Positions 8,871-17,814 of a stretch of DNA of 64,000 bases are shown here, piece by piece. The number at the start of each line of letters is the position of its first letter. Position 1 is the first letter of the stretch. The position numbers and the translations under genes are program-made. The notes under the pieces were generated by a model. It did not search any database. It was given only the letters and a program-made list of their open reading frames with translations, and was not told the DNA's origin. Source of the DNA: Aldehydirespirator sp965117015 (GTDB lineage Bacteria > Actinomycetota > Acidimicrobiia > Acidimicrobiales > Aldehydirespiratoraceae); the NCBI GenBank assembly GCA_965117015.1, contig OZ220747.1:3472001-3536000 (forward strand). Direction: 5' to 3'.

Positions 8871-10819
8871 TGTTCCAGTCGCCCGTCGGGATGCGCAGCG
8901 GACCGTCCTCGGTCCAGGCCGCGGCCCAGGCCGGTCTGCCCCACGCCGACGTGCCCGGTGATCTGAGGACCCGGGTCGAGCGGGTGCTGGCCGACGAGCC
9001 GACCCATCCCGATCCCGGGGTGGAGTGGTCCCGCACCGCCGACGAGTCGGGCAGCCGGTTCGGGCTGGGGCGGTTCCTGTGGCCCCACCGCTACCGGCTG
9101 GCGGTGGCCTTCCTGTTGGTGGCGGCCGAGACCATCGCGCTGCAGCTCGGCCCCGTGCTGACCCAGATCGGGGTGGACGACGGCATCGTGGCCCGCGACC
9201 GCAGCGTGCTGGTCATCGCGGCTCTGGCCTATGTGGGCCTGCTGGCGGTGGCCGCCGCGGCCGGCACGATCAGGACGTCGTTCACCGGCAGGCTGGGCGA
9301 GCGGCTGATGGAGCGCCTGCGGGTCCGGACGTTCGAGCAAATGCAGCGCCAGCAGATGGACTTCTACACCACCGAGCGGGCCGGGGTGCTGCTGACCCGC
9401 ATGACGTCCGACATCGAGGCGCTGTCGGTGCTGTTCAACGAGGGCATCGTCAACTTCGCGGTCCAGGGCCTCACCCTGGCGGTGATCACCGTCCTGCTGT
9501 TCAACTACGACCCCCTGCTGGCCCTCATCACCCTGGCCGCGGCCGTGCCGCCGACACTGGCGTCCTCGATGTGGTTCCGGCGGCGGGCCGCGGCCGACTA
9601 TCGCAGCGTGCGCGACCGCATCGGCGACTTGCTCGGCAATCTCCAGGAGTCCCTGGCCGGCATCCGCGTCATCGCCGCCCACGACCGGCGGGACACCAAC
9701 GTGGCCGAGCATCGCCGGGTGGTGAACCGCCACCGCGACGCCAACCTGCGGGCGTCGCGGGCCAACTCCCTCTACGGGCCGGGCAGCGAGGCCATCGGCA
9801 TCGCCACCCAGGCGGTGCTTCTGGGCGTCGGCGGCGCGATGACGGCCAGCGGCCGGATCACAGTGGGAGAGCTGGCCGCCTACCTGCTGTTCCTGACCGC
9901 CTTCTTCGCGCCGGTGCAGGCACTGGTGCAGCTGTACAACTCCTACCAGCAGGGCGGCGCGGCCATTGCCAAGCTGCGCGAGCTGTTCGGCACTGAACCG
10001 ACCGTGACGGATCGTCCCGGCGCTGAGGCGCTCGCGGAGGTGCGGGGCGAGATCGTCCTGGACGGCGTGTGCTTCTCGTACCGCGACGGCGACCGGGTGC
10101 TCCACGATGTCAGCCTGCACGTCTCGCCGGGGGAGACGATCGCGCTGGTGGGCGAGACCGGGGCCGGCAAGTCGACCGTCGCCCGCCTCATCGCCCGCTT
10201 GTACGACCCGACGGAGGGCGCGGTGCGCATCGACGGACACGACCTGCGCGATGTCACCGTCACGAGCCTGCGGTCCCAGATCGGGGTCGTGTCCCAGGAG
10301 CCCTTCCTGTTCGCGGGCACGGTGCGCGACAACGTGGGCTTCGCCCGCCCCGGCGCGACCGACTCCGAACTGCACGAGGCTCTCAGCGCCGTCGGCATGA
10401 GCGAGGTGGTGGAGCGTCTCGGCGGCCTCGACGGCATCGTCCACGAGCGGGGGGCCACGCTGTCGGCGGGTGAGCGTCAGCTGCTGGCCCTGGCCCGGAC
10501 GTTCGTCTCCGGGCCCCGCATGCTGGTGCTCGACGAGGCCACCAGCAACCTCGACCTGCGCTCGGAGGCCCAGATTGAGCAGGCTCTCGACGTGCTGCTG
10601 CAAGGGCGCACCGCGGTGATCATCGCCCACCGCCTGGCCACAGCCCGCCGGGCCGACCGGATAGCGGTGGTCGACGCAGGCCGGATCGTCGAGATCGGGA
10701 GCCACCGCGAACTGGTGGCGTTGGGCGGGCGCTATGCGACGATGTTCGACATGTGGGAGAGCCACGCCGAAGGGTCCGGAGCCGCACCGGGCCATCACCG
10801 CGACGGGGCGACGCTGTGA
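8870..10819 (+). CDS. ABC exporter half-transporter, catalytic subunit
   Basis: A 649-residue partner of the preceding subunit. An N-terminal extension of about 60 residues precedes the six transmembrane helices. The ATPase domain has Walker A GETGAGKST, an intact Q-loop (VVSQEPFLFAGTV) and Walker B MLVLDEATSNLD with the catalytic Glu. Its signature reads LSAGERQLLALART instead of LSGGQ. In the head-to-tail dimer this altered signature faces the degenerate Walker B of the first subunit, while its own intact Walker B faces the normal signature of the partner, giving one canonical and one degenerate site. It is followed by an ABC ATPase with a GTGA overlap. Confidence 0.92.
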   Translation: MFQSPVGMRSGPSSVQAAAQAGLPHADVPGDLRTRVERVLADEPTHPDPGVEWSRTADESGSRFGLGRFLWPHRYRLAVAFLLVAAETIALQLGPVLTQIGVDDGIVARDRSVLVIAALAYVGLLAVAAAAGTIRTSFTGRLGERLMERLRVRTFEQMQRQQMDFYTTERAGVLLTRMTSDIEALSVLFNEGIVNFAVQGLTLAVITVLLFNYDPLLALITLAAAVPPTLASSMWFRRRAAADYRSVRDRIGDLLGNLQESLAGIRVIAAHDRRDTNVAEHRRVVNRHRDANLRASRANSLYGPGSEAIGIATQAVLLGVGGAMTASGRITVGELAAYLLFLTAFFAPVQALVQLYNSYQQGGAAIAKLRELFGTEPTVTDRPGAEALAEVRGEIVLDGVCFSYRDGDRVLHDVSLHVSPGETIALVGETGAGKSTVARLIARLYDPTEGAVRIDGHDLRDVTVTSLRSQIGVVSQEPFLFAGTVRDNVGFARPGATDSELHEALSAVGMSEVVERLGGLDGIVHERGATLSAGERQLLALARTFVSGPRMLVLDEATSNLDLRSEAQIEQALDVLLQGRTAVIIAHRLATARRADRIAVVDAGRIVEIGSHRELVALGGRYATMFDMWESHAEGSGAAPGHHRDGATL

Positions 10820-11643
10820 CGGCGAGGAAGGCGCCGGCGCCGTCTGCGGCCGCTGATGGCGCGGTGCTGTCGCTGCGCGGGGTTCAGCGCACGATCGACG
10901 GGGCCCGCCTGCTGCGAGACGTCGACTGGGAGGTGCGACCGGGCCAGAGGTGGGTGGTGCTGGGCCCGAACGGCTCGGGCAAGACCACCCTCGTGCGGAT
11001 CGCCACGATGTGGGATCACCCCTCGGCCGGAGTCGTCGAGCTGCTCGGTGAGCGTCTGGGGCGGACCGACGTGCGACGGCTGCGCGTCAGGGTCGGGTTC
11101 ACCAGCGCGGCGATGGCGGCCATGCTGCGGCCGTCGCTGACCGCGGCCGAGGTGGTGATCACGGCCAAGCATGCTGCGCTGGCCCCGTGGTGGCATGCCT
11201 ACGACGCCGGCGACGCCGGGCGGGCTCAGGCCGCTCTGGAGCGCGTCGGCTGCGGAGACCGCCTCGACCAGCGCTTCGGGACGCTGTCCTCCGGCGAGCA
11301 GCAGCGGGTGCTGCTGGCTCGAGCCCTGTCGATGGAGCCGGGGGTGATCGTCCTCGACGAACCCAACGCCGGGCTCGACCTGGCCGGCCGCGAGCAGCTG
11401 CTGGTCACCCTGAGCGGCCTGGCCGCCGACCCGGAGACCCCGCCGCTGGTGCTGGTGACCCACCACGCCGATGAGATACCGGACGGGTTCACCCACGCCC
11501 TGCTGCTGAGAGACGGCGCGGTGCTGGCCGCGGGCCCGATGGACGAGACGCTGACGAGCGAGAACCTCTCGGAGTGCTTCGGACTCGACCTCACCCTGGA
11601 GCGCCGCTACGGCCGCTGGACTGCCCGGGCCGCCAGGAGCTGA
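10816..11643 (+). CDS. Stand-alone ABC transporter ATPase (YlmA/ModF-like)
   Basis: A 275-residue single ATPase domain with Walker A GPNGSGKTTLVR, signature LSSGEQQRVLLARAL and Walker B VIVLDEPNAGLD, followed by a switch His in THHADEI. The GTG start overlaps the stop of the exporter subunit (GTGA); an upstream in-frame ATG would give a 21-residue arginine-rich extension inside the previous gene and is rejected. No permease or binding protein follows, so either it serves a permease elsewhere or it is a regulatory ATPase. Related single ATPases occur beside iron or molybdate systems, but nothing here supports that substrate. Confidence 0.85.
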   Translation: MTARKAPAPSAAADGAVLSLRGVQRTIDGARLLRDVDWEVRPGQRWVVLGPNGSGKTTLVRIATMWDHPSAGVVELLGERLGRTDVRRLRVRVGFTSAAMAAMLRPSLTAAEVVITAKHAALAPWWHAYDAGDAGRAQAALERVGCGDRLDQRFGTLSSGEQQRVLLARALSMEPGVIVLDEPNAGLDLAGREQLLVTLSGLAADPETPPLVLVTHHADEIPDGFTHALLLRDGAVLAAGPMDETLTSENLSECFGLDLTLERRYGRWTARAARS

Positions 11644-11682
11644 TCGGCCGGAGCACCGGCCACGCGCCCGCGTGCGAACGGG

Positions 11683-12882
11683 CTAGCCCGCGGTCACGCC
11701 GGCTCTCACTACGTCTGCCAGAGAGGCGATGCCCGCCGCAATGTCGCCGGGGGGAAGATGGCCGAAGCAGAGTCGCATCCGGCTCGCTCCGTAGTCAGGA
11801 TCGGTGCACCATGCCGATCCCGGATTGAACTCGACGCCGCGCGCCGCGGCGGGCGCCACCAGGCGGTCGGTGTCGGTGCCGTCGGGCAGCGCCACCCACA
11901 CGAAGATCCCGCCCCGGGGCTCCTCAAAGCGGGCGAGGTCTCCGAAGCTGTCGCGCAGCGCGCCGCAGATCGCGTCGCACTTCTTGCTCAGCACCGCGGT
12001 GAGGGCGTCGACGTGGTCGTCGAAGTGGGCCGCGCCGTACTCCGCCACTGTGATCTGCTCCAGCGCTCCCGACCCCGCGTCGGTCTTGAGCGCCAGCAGC
12101 CGGCTGATCACCGGCCAGTCGGCCACGATGTAGCCCAGCCGCAGCGCCGGGGCGAGCGTCTTGGAGAACGATCCGCAGTACACGACCTGACCGCCACCCG
12201 AGTCCAGTGCGCGGATCGTCGGCGGCCGTTCCCCGTTGAAGACCAGGTCGGCGTAGCAGTCGTCCTCGAAGATGGCCACCTCGTAGCGGCGGGCCGTCTC
12301 CAGCAGTTCGAGCCGGCGCGCCACCGGCATCACCGTGCCTGTGGGGTTCTGCACCGTCGGGATCGTGTAGATGAACTTCGGTCGCCGACCCTGGCGGCTC
12401 AGCGACTCCAGCACGTCGTTGAGATGGTCGATGCGCATGCCGTCGGAGTCGAGTTCGACGCCGTGCACATCGGCTCGCAGCGAGGCGAGACGGCTCAGGG
12501 TGCCCGCGTAGGTGGCCTTCTCGACGATCACCGGGTCGCCGGGCGCGAGTAGCCCGGCGTTGACCAGGTCGAGGGCTTGCAGCGAGCCGGAGGTGACGAG
12601 GACCTCCGACGCGTCGGTGGACATGTGCGCCCTGCGGGCGAGGGCCTCGGAGATGAACTCCCGCAGCGGCAGGTGGCCCTGGGGGCTCCCTCCCAGGTTG
12701 TACTTGGCCAGGGCCGGACCGTGGCGGGCCAGCGCAGCCGCCGCGGACTCGGCGAAGCCTCCGAAGGGCACGCTGGCAGGGTCGTTGTGCCCGCCGACGA
12801 AGTTGAACGGCGGGTCCCCGGCCCATGCGGCCTCTCCGTCGGCGAGCCCCGCCCTGAGCAGAGCTGTCATGTCGAAGCCCAT
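11683..12882 (-). CDS. PLP-dependent aminotransferase class I/II (LysN/MocR-like fold)
   Basis: A 399-residue fold-type I aminotransferase. The Schiff-base lysine is in SFSKTLAPALRLGY, the Asp that contacts the pyridine nitrogen is in EDDCYADL, and IPTVQNPTGTVM is typical of the 2-aminoadipate/aromatic aminotransferase subgroup. There is no N-terminal GntR DNA-binding domain, so it is an enzyme rather than a MocR regulator. It is the last gene of a leftward set behind the thiamine pyrophosphokinase gene (74-bp gap). The amino-group donor and acceptor cannot be told from the sequence. Confidence 0.88.
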   Translation of the reverse strand: MGFDMTALLRAGLADGEAAWAGDPPFNFVGGHNDPASVPFGGFAESAAAALARHGPALAKYNLGGSPQGHLPLREFISEALARRAHMSTDASEVLVTSGSLQALDLVNAGLLAPGDPVIVEKATYAGTLSRLASLRADVHGVELDSDGMRIDHLNDVLESLSRQGRRPKFIYTIPTVQNPTGTVMPVARRLELLETARRYEVAIFEDDCYADLVFNGERPPTIRALDSGGGQVVYCGSFSKTLAPALRLGYIVADWPVISRLLALKTDAGSGALEQITVAEYGAAHFDDHVDALTAVLSKKCDAICGALRDSFGDLARFEEPRGGIFVWVALPDGTDTDRLVAPAAARGVEFNPGSAWCTDPDYGASRMRLCFGHLPPGDIAAGIASLADVVRAGVTAG

Positions 12883-12956
12883 CGTTGGGAAGCTACTAAC
12901 GGTTGAGCTTCGCTCCTATTCGGGCGCCTCACGCCGAGAAGCCGGCGGCGAAGGCT

Positions 12957-13619
12957 CTAGAGCGCGGCCAGGCCGAGACCGGAGACCGCGCCGGCCGGGC
13001 GGATGGCGAGGAGGACGCCCTCGGCGACGTCCACCGTCGGTGGCGCGGCCACGATCACGTTGGACGTGCCGCGCCCGGAGGTCGGGCTCAGCGCCTCCTC
13101 GGACAGCGGGAACAGCAGGCCGGAGGTGGACGCCACCAGCGCGGGGCCGCCGACGGCCAGCAGCGACACGACCTCCCCCACCTCGCCGCGCAGGCGGCGC
13201 ATGCCTCGCACCACGGTCACATGGGCCTCCCCCACCGTGGCCGTCACCTCCAGCGCAGCCCAGCGGGGCGAGGCCAGCACCGCCAGGCTGGCCATCGCCT
13301 GATCGAGCCGCCCGCCGGCGGGCAGCAGCACATGCACCGCCTCGACCTGACCCAGCGCGGAGGCCATGGCCAGCTCGAGATCGGTGGCGTCCTTGTCGGC
13401 GGGATGGGCGTCGACGGTCGCGCCGCCGCGCTTGGCCCAGTCCAGCGCGGCCTCGCTGGCGGAGTCCAGGTCGCCCACCACGGCGTCGACGCTCAGTCGC
13501 CAGCGGCGGGCCGCGTCCAGCCCGCCGTCAGCGGCGATCACAATGTCGGGAGATCCCGTGGCGGGCGCCTCGCCGTGCTGGTCGCCCGCCACCAGCAGTG
13601 CCCATGATCGACGTTTCAC
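12957..13619 (-). CDS. thiN: Thiamine pyrophosphokinase
   Basis: Transfers pyrophosphate from ATP to thiamine, making thiamine diphosphate in the cytoplasm. The 220-residue protein keeps the family landmarks: ADGGLDAARRW near the N-terminus, VVGDLDS (about residue 47), DKDATDLELA (about 75-84), GGRLDQAMASLAVLAS, and a C-terminal GRGTSNV substrate-binding turn. GTG start. It follows the coiled-coil M23 peptidase gene after 28 bp on the same strand. No thiamine riboswitch is visible upstream. Confidence 0.88.
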   Translation of the reverse strand: MKRRSWALLVAGDQHGEAPATGSPDIVIAADGGLDAARRWRLSVDAVVGDLDSASEAALDWAKRGGATVDAHPADKDATDLELAMASALGQVEAVHVLLPAGGRLDQAMASLAVLASPRWAALEVTATVGEAHVTVVRGMRRLRGEVGEVVSLLAVGGPALVASTSGLLFPLSEEALSPTSGRGTSNVIVAAPPTVDVAEGVLLAIRPAGAVSGLGLAAL

Positions 13620-13647
13620 GAATCCGCTGGCGCTGCGCCCGACCCGT

Positions 13648-14865
13648 TCACGGCAGGAACGGCGTGGGGTCTACGGCTTTGCCGTCGATGCGCAGCTCGA
13701 AGTGCAGGTGGGGGCCGGTGGACCATCCGGTGGAGCCGATCGCGCCGATGCGGTCCCCGCTCTGGACGTTCTGGCCCTCCGACACCTCGATGCGGCTGAG
13801 GTGGGCGTAGAGCGTGCTGTACCCGAGCCCGTGGTATAGGACGATGGTGTTGCCGAAGCCGCCTCGTTGTCCGGCCAGGATCACCTCGCCGGAGCGGGCC
13901 GCCCTGACCCGGTCCCCGGTGTCGCCCCCGAGGTCGATCCCGTTGTGCTGGCGCACCGTCCCGAAGATGGGGTGGACCCGCGGCCCGAATCCCGACGTCT
14001 TCTCCCCGTCGGCGGGCCAGGCCACCAGCTCGAAGGGGCCGTGCTCGGCTTCGTGGCGGCGCCGCTCCTCCTCGATGGCGCGGCGGCGGGCCTCCTCCTC
14101 CTGGCGGCGCCGCTCCTCCTCCCTGCGCCGGATCTCCTCCTCGATGCGGAAGATCTCCTGCTCCATCTCCTTGTCAGACCGCTCGATATCGGCCGACACG
14201 AGCTCCCATTCCTCGATGCGGGACTGGATCTCCAGGCGCAACTCCATCGCCGCGGCCCGGGCGTCCTCGAGGTCGGCGAGCCGCTGCTGCTGGGCCTGCC
14301 GCTCCTCATCGGCGTCGGTGGCCCGGTCGAGGGCCCGCCGGCGCACCACCTCGAGCTGAGCCTCCGCGGTCCGCAGCTCGTCGGTGATCTCCAGCTCGTT
14401 GCCTATGGCCAGGTCGAGCAGGAACAGCTTCACCGCGCTCTCGTTGAGGCTGGTCGAGAACTGCTCTACGACATCGACGGGCGGCTGCACGTAGGCCTCG
14501 ATGGCCCGCTGTCGCAGGCGCTCCCGGATGGTCTCGATCTCGTCGACGAACCATTCGGCCTCGGCCCGGGCCGCGGCCGCCTCGGCCTCCGCAGCCGCGA
14601 TGGCCGCCTCGGCCGCCTGGATGCGGGTCTGCTGAAGGTCGACGTAGTCGTCCAGTTCCTGGAGTGCGTCGATCAGGGCCTCGTCGTCCGCGACGAGCGC
14701 ATCGACCTGGCGGGCTACGTCGGCGGCGTCGCGGGCCAGCTGCTCCCGCTGCTGGCGAAGATCCTCGATCCGGTCGTCGTCCTGTGCCAGTGCGGCGGCC
14801 GCCATCAGCGCTGCTGCCGACCCGATCAGCAGCAGCGCGCCGGAGAGGCGCCTCAGCCTACGCAC
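13648..14865 (-). CDS. Secreted coiled-coil M23 (LytM) peptidase, EnvC-like
   Basis: About 405 residues. After the GTG start an arginine-rich n-region and hydrophobic segment (SGALLLIGSAAALMAAAALAQ) form a signal peptide. Residues about 30-280 are a long coiled coil rich in Glu, Arg and Ala. The C-terminal LytM domain has the zinc site HNGIDLGGDTGD and HLHFEL and ends in VDPTPFLP. Such proteins cleave peptidoglycan cross-links or activate amidases during division. An ATG 40 codons upstream is rejected because it puts charged residues and an AT-rich leader in front of the signal peptide. Its domain is a paralogue of the small M23 protein encoded at 19706. Confidence 0.87.
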   Translation of the reverse strand: MRRLRRLSGALLLIGSAAALMAAAALAQDDDRIEDLRQQREQLARDAADVARQVDALVADDEALIDALQELDDYVDLQQTRIQAAEAAIAAAEAEAAAARAEAEWFVDEIETIRERLRQRAIEAYVQPPVDVVEQFSTSLNESAVKLFLLDLAIGNELEITDELRTAEAQLEVVRRRALDRATDADEERQAQQQRLADLEDARAAAMELRLEIQSRIEEWELVSADIERSDKEMEQEIFRIEEEIRRREEERRRQEEEARRRAIEEERRRHEAEHGPFELVAWPADGEKTSGFGPRVHPIFGTVRQHNGIDLGGDTGDRVRAARSGEVILAGQRGGFGNTIVLYHGLGYSTLYAHLSRIEVSEGQNVQSGDRIGAIGSTGWSTGPHLHFELRIDGKAVDPTPFLP

Positions 14866-14957
14866 CCCGAATATCGTAATGAAAAAGCAATATTTTCGCA
14901 ATCTGTGCGCAATAATTCTGCGGCTGCGGCCGGGAATGTCCGACACGTCCATCGGAT
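14866..14957. promoter_or_regulatory. AT-rich leader upstream of the M23 peptidase gene
   Basis: The stretch around 14872-14920 is much richer in A/T than its surroundings (for example ATGAAAAAGCAATATTTT on the plus strand) and sits just before the GTG of the leftward M23 peptidase gene and after the end of the thiolase-like gene. It is a reasonable promoter region. I could not place a convincing -35/-10 pair. Confidence 0.3.
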
Positions 14958-16121
14958 CTAGGGCTTGTCGGAGCCGACGATCCACATGGCGAAGTACTGG
15001 GCCCCGCCGCCGTAGGCATGGCCCACCGCCCGGCGGGCGCCGTCCACCTGGTGCTCACCGGCCGCGCCCATCACCTGAAGTGCCGCCTCGGCGAACCGGA
15101 TCATCCCGGAGGCACCGATCGGGTTGCTGGACAGCACTCCGCCGGAGCAGTTGACCGGCAGGTCGCCGCCGTCGAGCTCGGTGGCCCCGGACTCCACCAT
15201 GCGCCAACCCTCCCCCACCGCAGCGAACCCCAGGCTCTCCAGCCACATCGGCTCGTACCACGAGAACGGCACGTACATCTCGACCGCGTCGATCTCGGCT
15301 CGCCGGTCGACGATGCCGGCCTGCGCGAACACGTCGTCGGCGCACTGCTCCGACGCGGCCGGCGACACCATGTTGCGGCCGCCGTAGCTGTTGCTCTCGC
15401 TGCGCATGGCCGTGCCGTGAACCCAGGCGACCGGCCCGGGATGCTGCTCCCCGCCCGCCTCGTCGACGAGGACCATGGCGCAGGCGCCGTCGGAGGACGG
15501 GCAGGTCTCGGAGTAGCGGATCGGGTCCCACAGCATCGGCGAGTCCACGACCTGCTCAAAGGTGAGGTCGTGCTGGTGAAGGTGGGCATAGGGGTTGAGC
15601 AGGGCTTGGCGGCGGTCCTTGTGGGCCACCATGCAGCCGATCAGCTCCGGGGCGCCGGTCATCATCATGTAGCGGCGGATGATGGGCGAGAAGTAGCCGC
15701 CCGCCCCGGCGTTGACCGAGGTGGCGAAGGGCTGCGGGAGCGACAGGGCCCACATGGCGTTGGATTCCGACTGCTTCTCCCAGCCGATGGTGAGCACGCA
15801 GCGGTGGACGCGGCTCTGCACCATCGACGCGGCCACGCAGCCGGTCGAGCCCCCTACCGACCCCGCGGTGTGCACCCGCATGATCGGCTTGCCCACCGCT
15901 CCGAGCGCCTCGGCCAGGTAGATCTCGGGCATCATCACGCCCTCGAAGAAGTCGGGCGCCTTGCCGATGATCACCGCGTCGATGTCGCTCCAGGTCTTGC
16001 CGGCCATCTCCAGCGCCCGGTAGGCGGCCTCGCGCAGCAGCCCAGCGATGGACACGTCGCGGCGGGCCGCGGCGTACTTGGTCTGGCCGACCCCGATGAC
16101 CGCGGTGCGCTCGGCGGCCAT
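14958..16121 (-). CDS. Thiolase-like lipid-transfer protein (SCP2-thiolase type)
   Basis: A 387-residue thiolase-superfamily protein beginning AVIGVGQTKYAA. The usual nucleophilic Cys region reads AGSVGGSTG, so the N-terminal catalytic Cys is missing; a Cys is kept later in LPVNCSGGVLSSNPIGASG, and GHAYGGGAQ replaces the usual C-terminal CGG. This is the pattern of Ltp-type proteins, which cooperate with DUF35 OB-fold partners in sterol or fatty-acid side-chain cleavage, often as aldolases. It is the last of four consecutive lipid genes and follows its smaller paralogue after one base. The substrate is unknown. Confidence 0.82.
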   Translation of the reverse strand: MAAERTAVIGVGQTKYAAARRDVSIAGLLREAAYRALEMAGKTWSDIDAVIIGKAPDFFEGVMMPEIYLAEALGAVGKPIMRVHTAGSVGGSTGCVAASMVQSRVHRCVLTIGWEKQSESNAMWALSLPQPFATSVNAGAGGYFSPIIRRYMMMTGAPELIGCMVAHKDRRQALLNPYAHLHQHDLTFEQVVDSPMLWDPIRYSETCPSSDGACAMVLVDEAGGEQHPGPVAWVHGTAMRSESNSYGGRNMVSPAASEQCADDVFAQAGIVDRRAEIDAVEMYVPFSWYEPMWLESLGFAAVGEGWRMVESGATELDGGDLPVNCSGGVLSSNPIGASGMIRFAEAALQVMGAAGEHQVDGARRAVGHAYGGGAQYFAMWIVGSDKP

Positions 16122-16122
16122 G

Positions 16123-17178
16123 TCAGTCGCCCTCCAGCACGCAGACCATGTTCTGCTGGAGGCACGGCCCCGATGTGGCGTGGGCCACGGCCCGGTCGCC
16201 GTCGCCCCGCCAGATCCGCGACGCGGCCTCGCCGATTCGGATGAGGCCCGACGCCATCATGGTGTGTGCGGCCAGCGCACCGCCTGAGGGGTTGACGGCG
16301 GTGCGGTCCTCGTCCAGGCCCAGAGCCTCGATCAGCAGGTGCTCGGAGGTCGTGAAGGGGCCGTACAACTCGGCCAGGTCGATCTTGTCGCCGGCCACGC
16401 CGGCGTGGTGTGCGGCCAGCCGGGTGGAGGCCGACGACGTGAGGTCGCGCACACCGAGAGTGTGAGCGTCTCCACGATGGTCCATTCCCCGGATCCATGC
16501 GGGACGCTCGCACAGGTCCCGGGCCCGGTCGCCGGCCGCCAGCACCACCGCGCAGCCCCCGTCGGCCTCGGCCGGGAGGTCCGACGGTCGCAGCGGGTCA
16601 ACCGCGTAGTCCTCGGCCAGGATCTCGGCGACGGACTTGGGGTCGGTTCGCACCGCATGGGGATTGGAGGCCGCACTGGCCCGGCTGCGGGCCGCGATCT
16701 CGGCCAGGCGGCTCTCGCTGACATGGCCTCCCTCCAGCATGAGCCGGGCCGCCAGCGCCTCGATGGCGTACGAGTCGGGCCACAGCGGGCACACGTAGTA
16801 GGGGTCCATCTGGGTGGCCAGCACGTCGCGCACCGATCCCGGCGACGACTTGCCGTAGCTGTACACGAAGGCGGTGTCGATGCCGCCGCACTGGATCTTC
16901 ACCCAGGCCTCGTAGAGCGCCCAGGCGCCGTCCTGCTCGACGTGGCTCTCGCTGATGGGGGGCACGGGACCGGCCCCGTCGATGGTCATCACGAACGAGA
17001 ACGCCTGCCCGGCCAGGAAGTCCGAGGAGCCTGAGCAGGTGAACCCCATGTCGGACTGGGTCAAGCCGACGGACGCCTTGGCCTGCTCCATCAGCGGGAC
17101 CATGAACTCCACTTCGGATTCGCCGGAGATGGCCGCCTCCTGGCGCTGCGTGAAGGCCACGACGGCAACGTCGATCAT
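16123..17178 (-). CDS. Thiolase-like protein, second subunit
   Basis: A 351-residue thiolase-fold protein, MIDVAVVAFTQRQ, that pairs with the next gene. It contains FTCSGSSDFLAG at the position of the nucleophilic Cys, VNPSGGALAAHTMMASGLIRIGEA near the C-terminus and a final HATSGPCLQQNMVCVLEGD. Its order relative to the larger thiolase-like gene and the two OB-fold genes suggests a heteromeric complex as in actinobacterial steroid degradation, where Ltp and DUF35 proteins act together. That assignment is an inference from family and order, not from substrate residues. Confidence 0.8.
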   Translation of the reverse strand: MIDVAVVAFTQRQEAAISGESEVEFMVPLMEQAKASVGLTQSDMGFTCSGSSDFLAGQAFSFVMTIDGAGPVPPISESHVEQDGAWALYEAWVKIQCGGIDTAFVYSYGKSSPGSVRDVLATQMDPYYVCPLWPDSYAIEALAARLMLEGGHVSESRLAEIAARSRASAASNPHAVRTDPKSVAEILAEDYAVDPLRPSDLPAEADGGCAVVLAAGDRARDLCERPAWIRGMDHRGDAHTLGVRDLTSSASTRLAAHHAGVAGDKIDLAELYGPFTTSEHLLIEALGLDEDRTAVNPSGGALAAHTMMASGLIRIGEAASRIWRGDGDRAVAHATSGPCLQQNMVCVLEGD

Positions 17179-17214
17179 GCTGCCGCTACCCCGACCACGA
17201 CTCTCGAACGTCGA

Positions 17215-17814
17215 TCATGAGTCACTCGCCTCGACGCGGCCGATCCGCTCGTAGTCGGTGATGACCTCGTCGGGCTCGCCGGTGGGCTCCCAGCCCAGGA
17301 TGTTGGCCGCGGAGGTCTCGAGCTCCTCGTCGGGCTTCCACACGGCATGGACTCGCATGCCGATGCGAACCTCCTCCGGCGCGATGTTGATGACGAGGCC
17401 CAGGAAGCCCACCGACGCGCCGTCGAGGACGATCCAGGCGCTGCAGTAGGGAGGCTTGAGGTCGGGGCGCCGCTCTATGGGAACCCGGGTGATGTTGAAG
17501 GACTCGACGTAGCCGGTGTCGGCCAGCTCGACGACTTCGCTGGTGGCCGCGCCGGCCAGGGGGCTCACGCCCCGGGGCGGTACGAACACCTGGCCGGTGG
17601 CACCGCAGCGCTCGCCGAGGATCCGCTTGTCGGCCATGGCCCGCAGGTATCTCGACAGCGCCCGGCCCGGTGTGTACGTGTAGGTCATCCGGATGGGCGT
17701 GCACACGCTCTCCACCGGTTCGGCGCCGGCGAGAGCAGTGGGCAGCGTCACCGGCGCGGACAGGGCAGCCGGCGCCGCCAGAGGATCGCGGGTCGCGGGC
17801 CGGTCGGGGCTCAC
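17215..17814 (-). CDS. OB-fold (DUF35) acyl-CoA-associated protein
   Basis: A 199-residue protein with the two-part DUF35 layout: a zinc-ribbon-like region around ILGERCGATGQVFVPPRG (about 65-85) and an OB-fold with AWIVLDGASVGFLGLVINI and RVHAVWKP. The ribbon has only one Cys, so it probably does not bind zinc. Proteins of this kind bind thiolase-like subunits and channel CoA thioesters. The GTG start overlaps the stop of the upstream DUF35 gene (GTGA). The first 40 residues are Ala/Pro-rich and may be partly dispensable. Confidence 0.78.
   Translation of the reverse strand: MSPDRPATRDPLAAPAALSAPVTLPTALAGAEPVESVCTPIRMTYTYTPGRALSRYLRAMADKRILGERCGATGQVFVPPRGVSPLAGAATSEVVELADTGYVESFNITRVPIERRPDLKPPYCSAWIVLDGASVGFLGLVINIAPEEVRIGMRVHAVWKPDEELETSAANILGWEPTGEPDEVITDYERIGRVEASDS

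Noticed and set aside
8810..10798. A 662-codon minus-strand open frame
   Set aside because: It is antisense to the second ABC exporter subunit, whose Walker and signature motifs are unambiguous.
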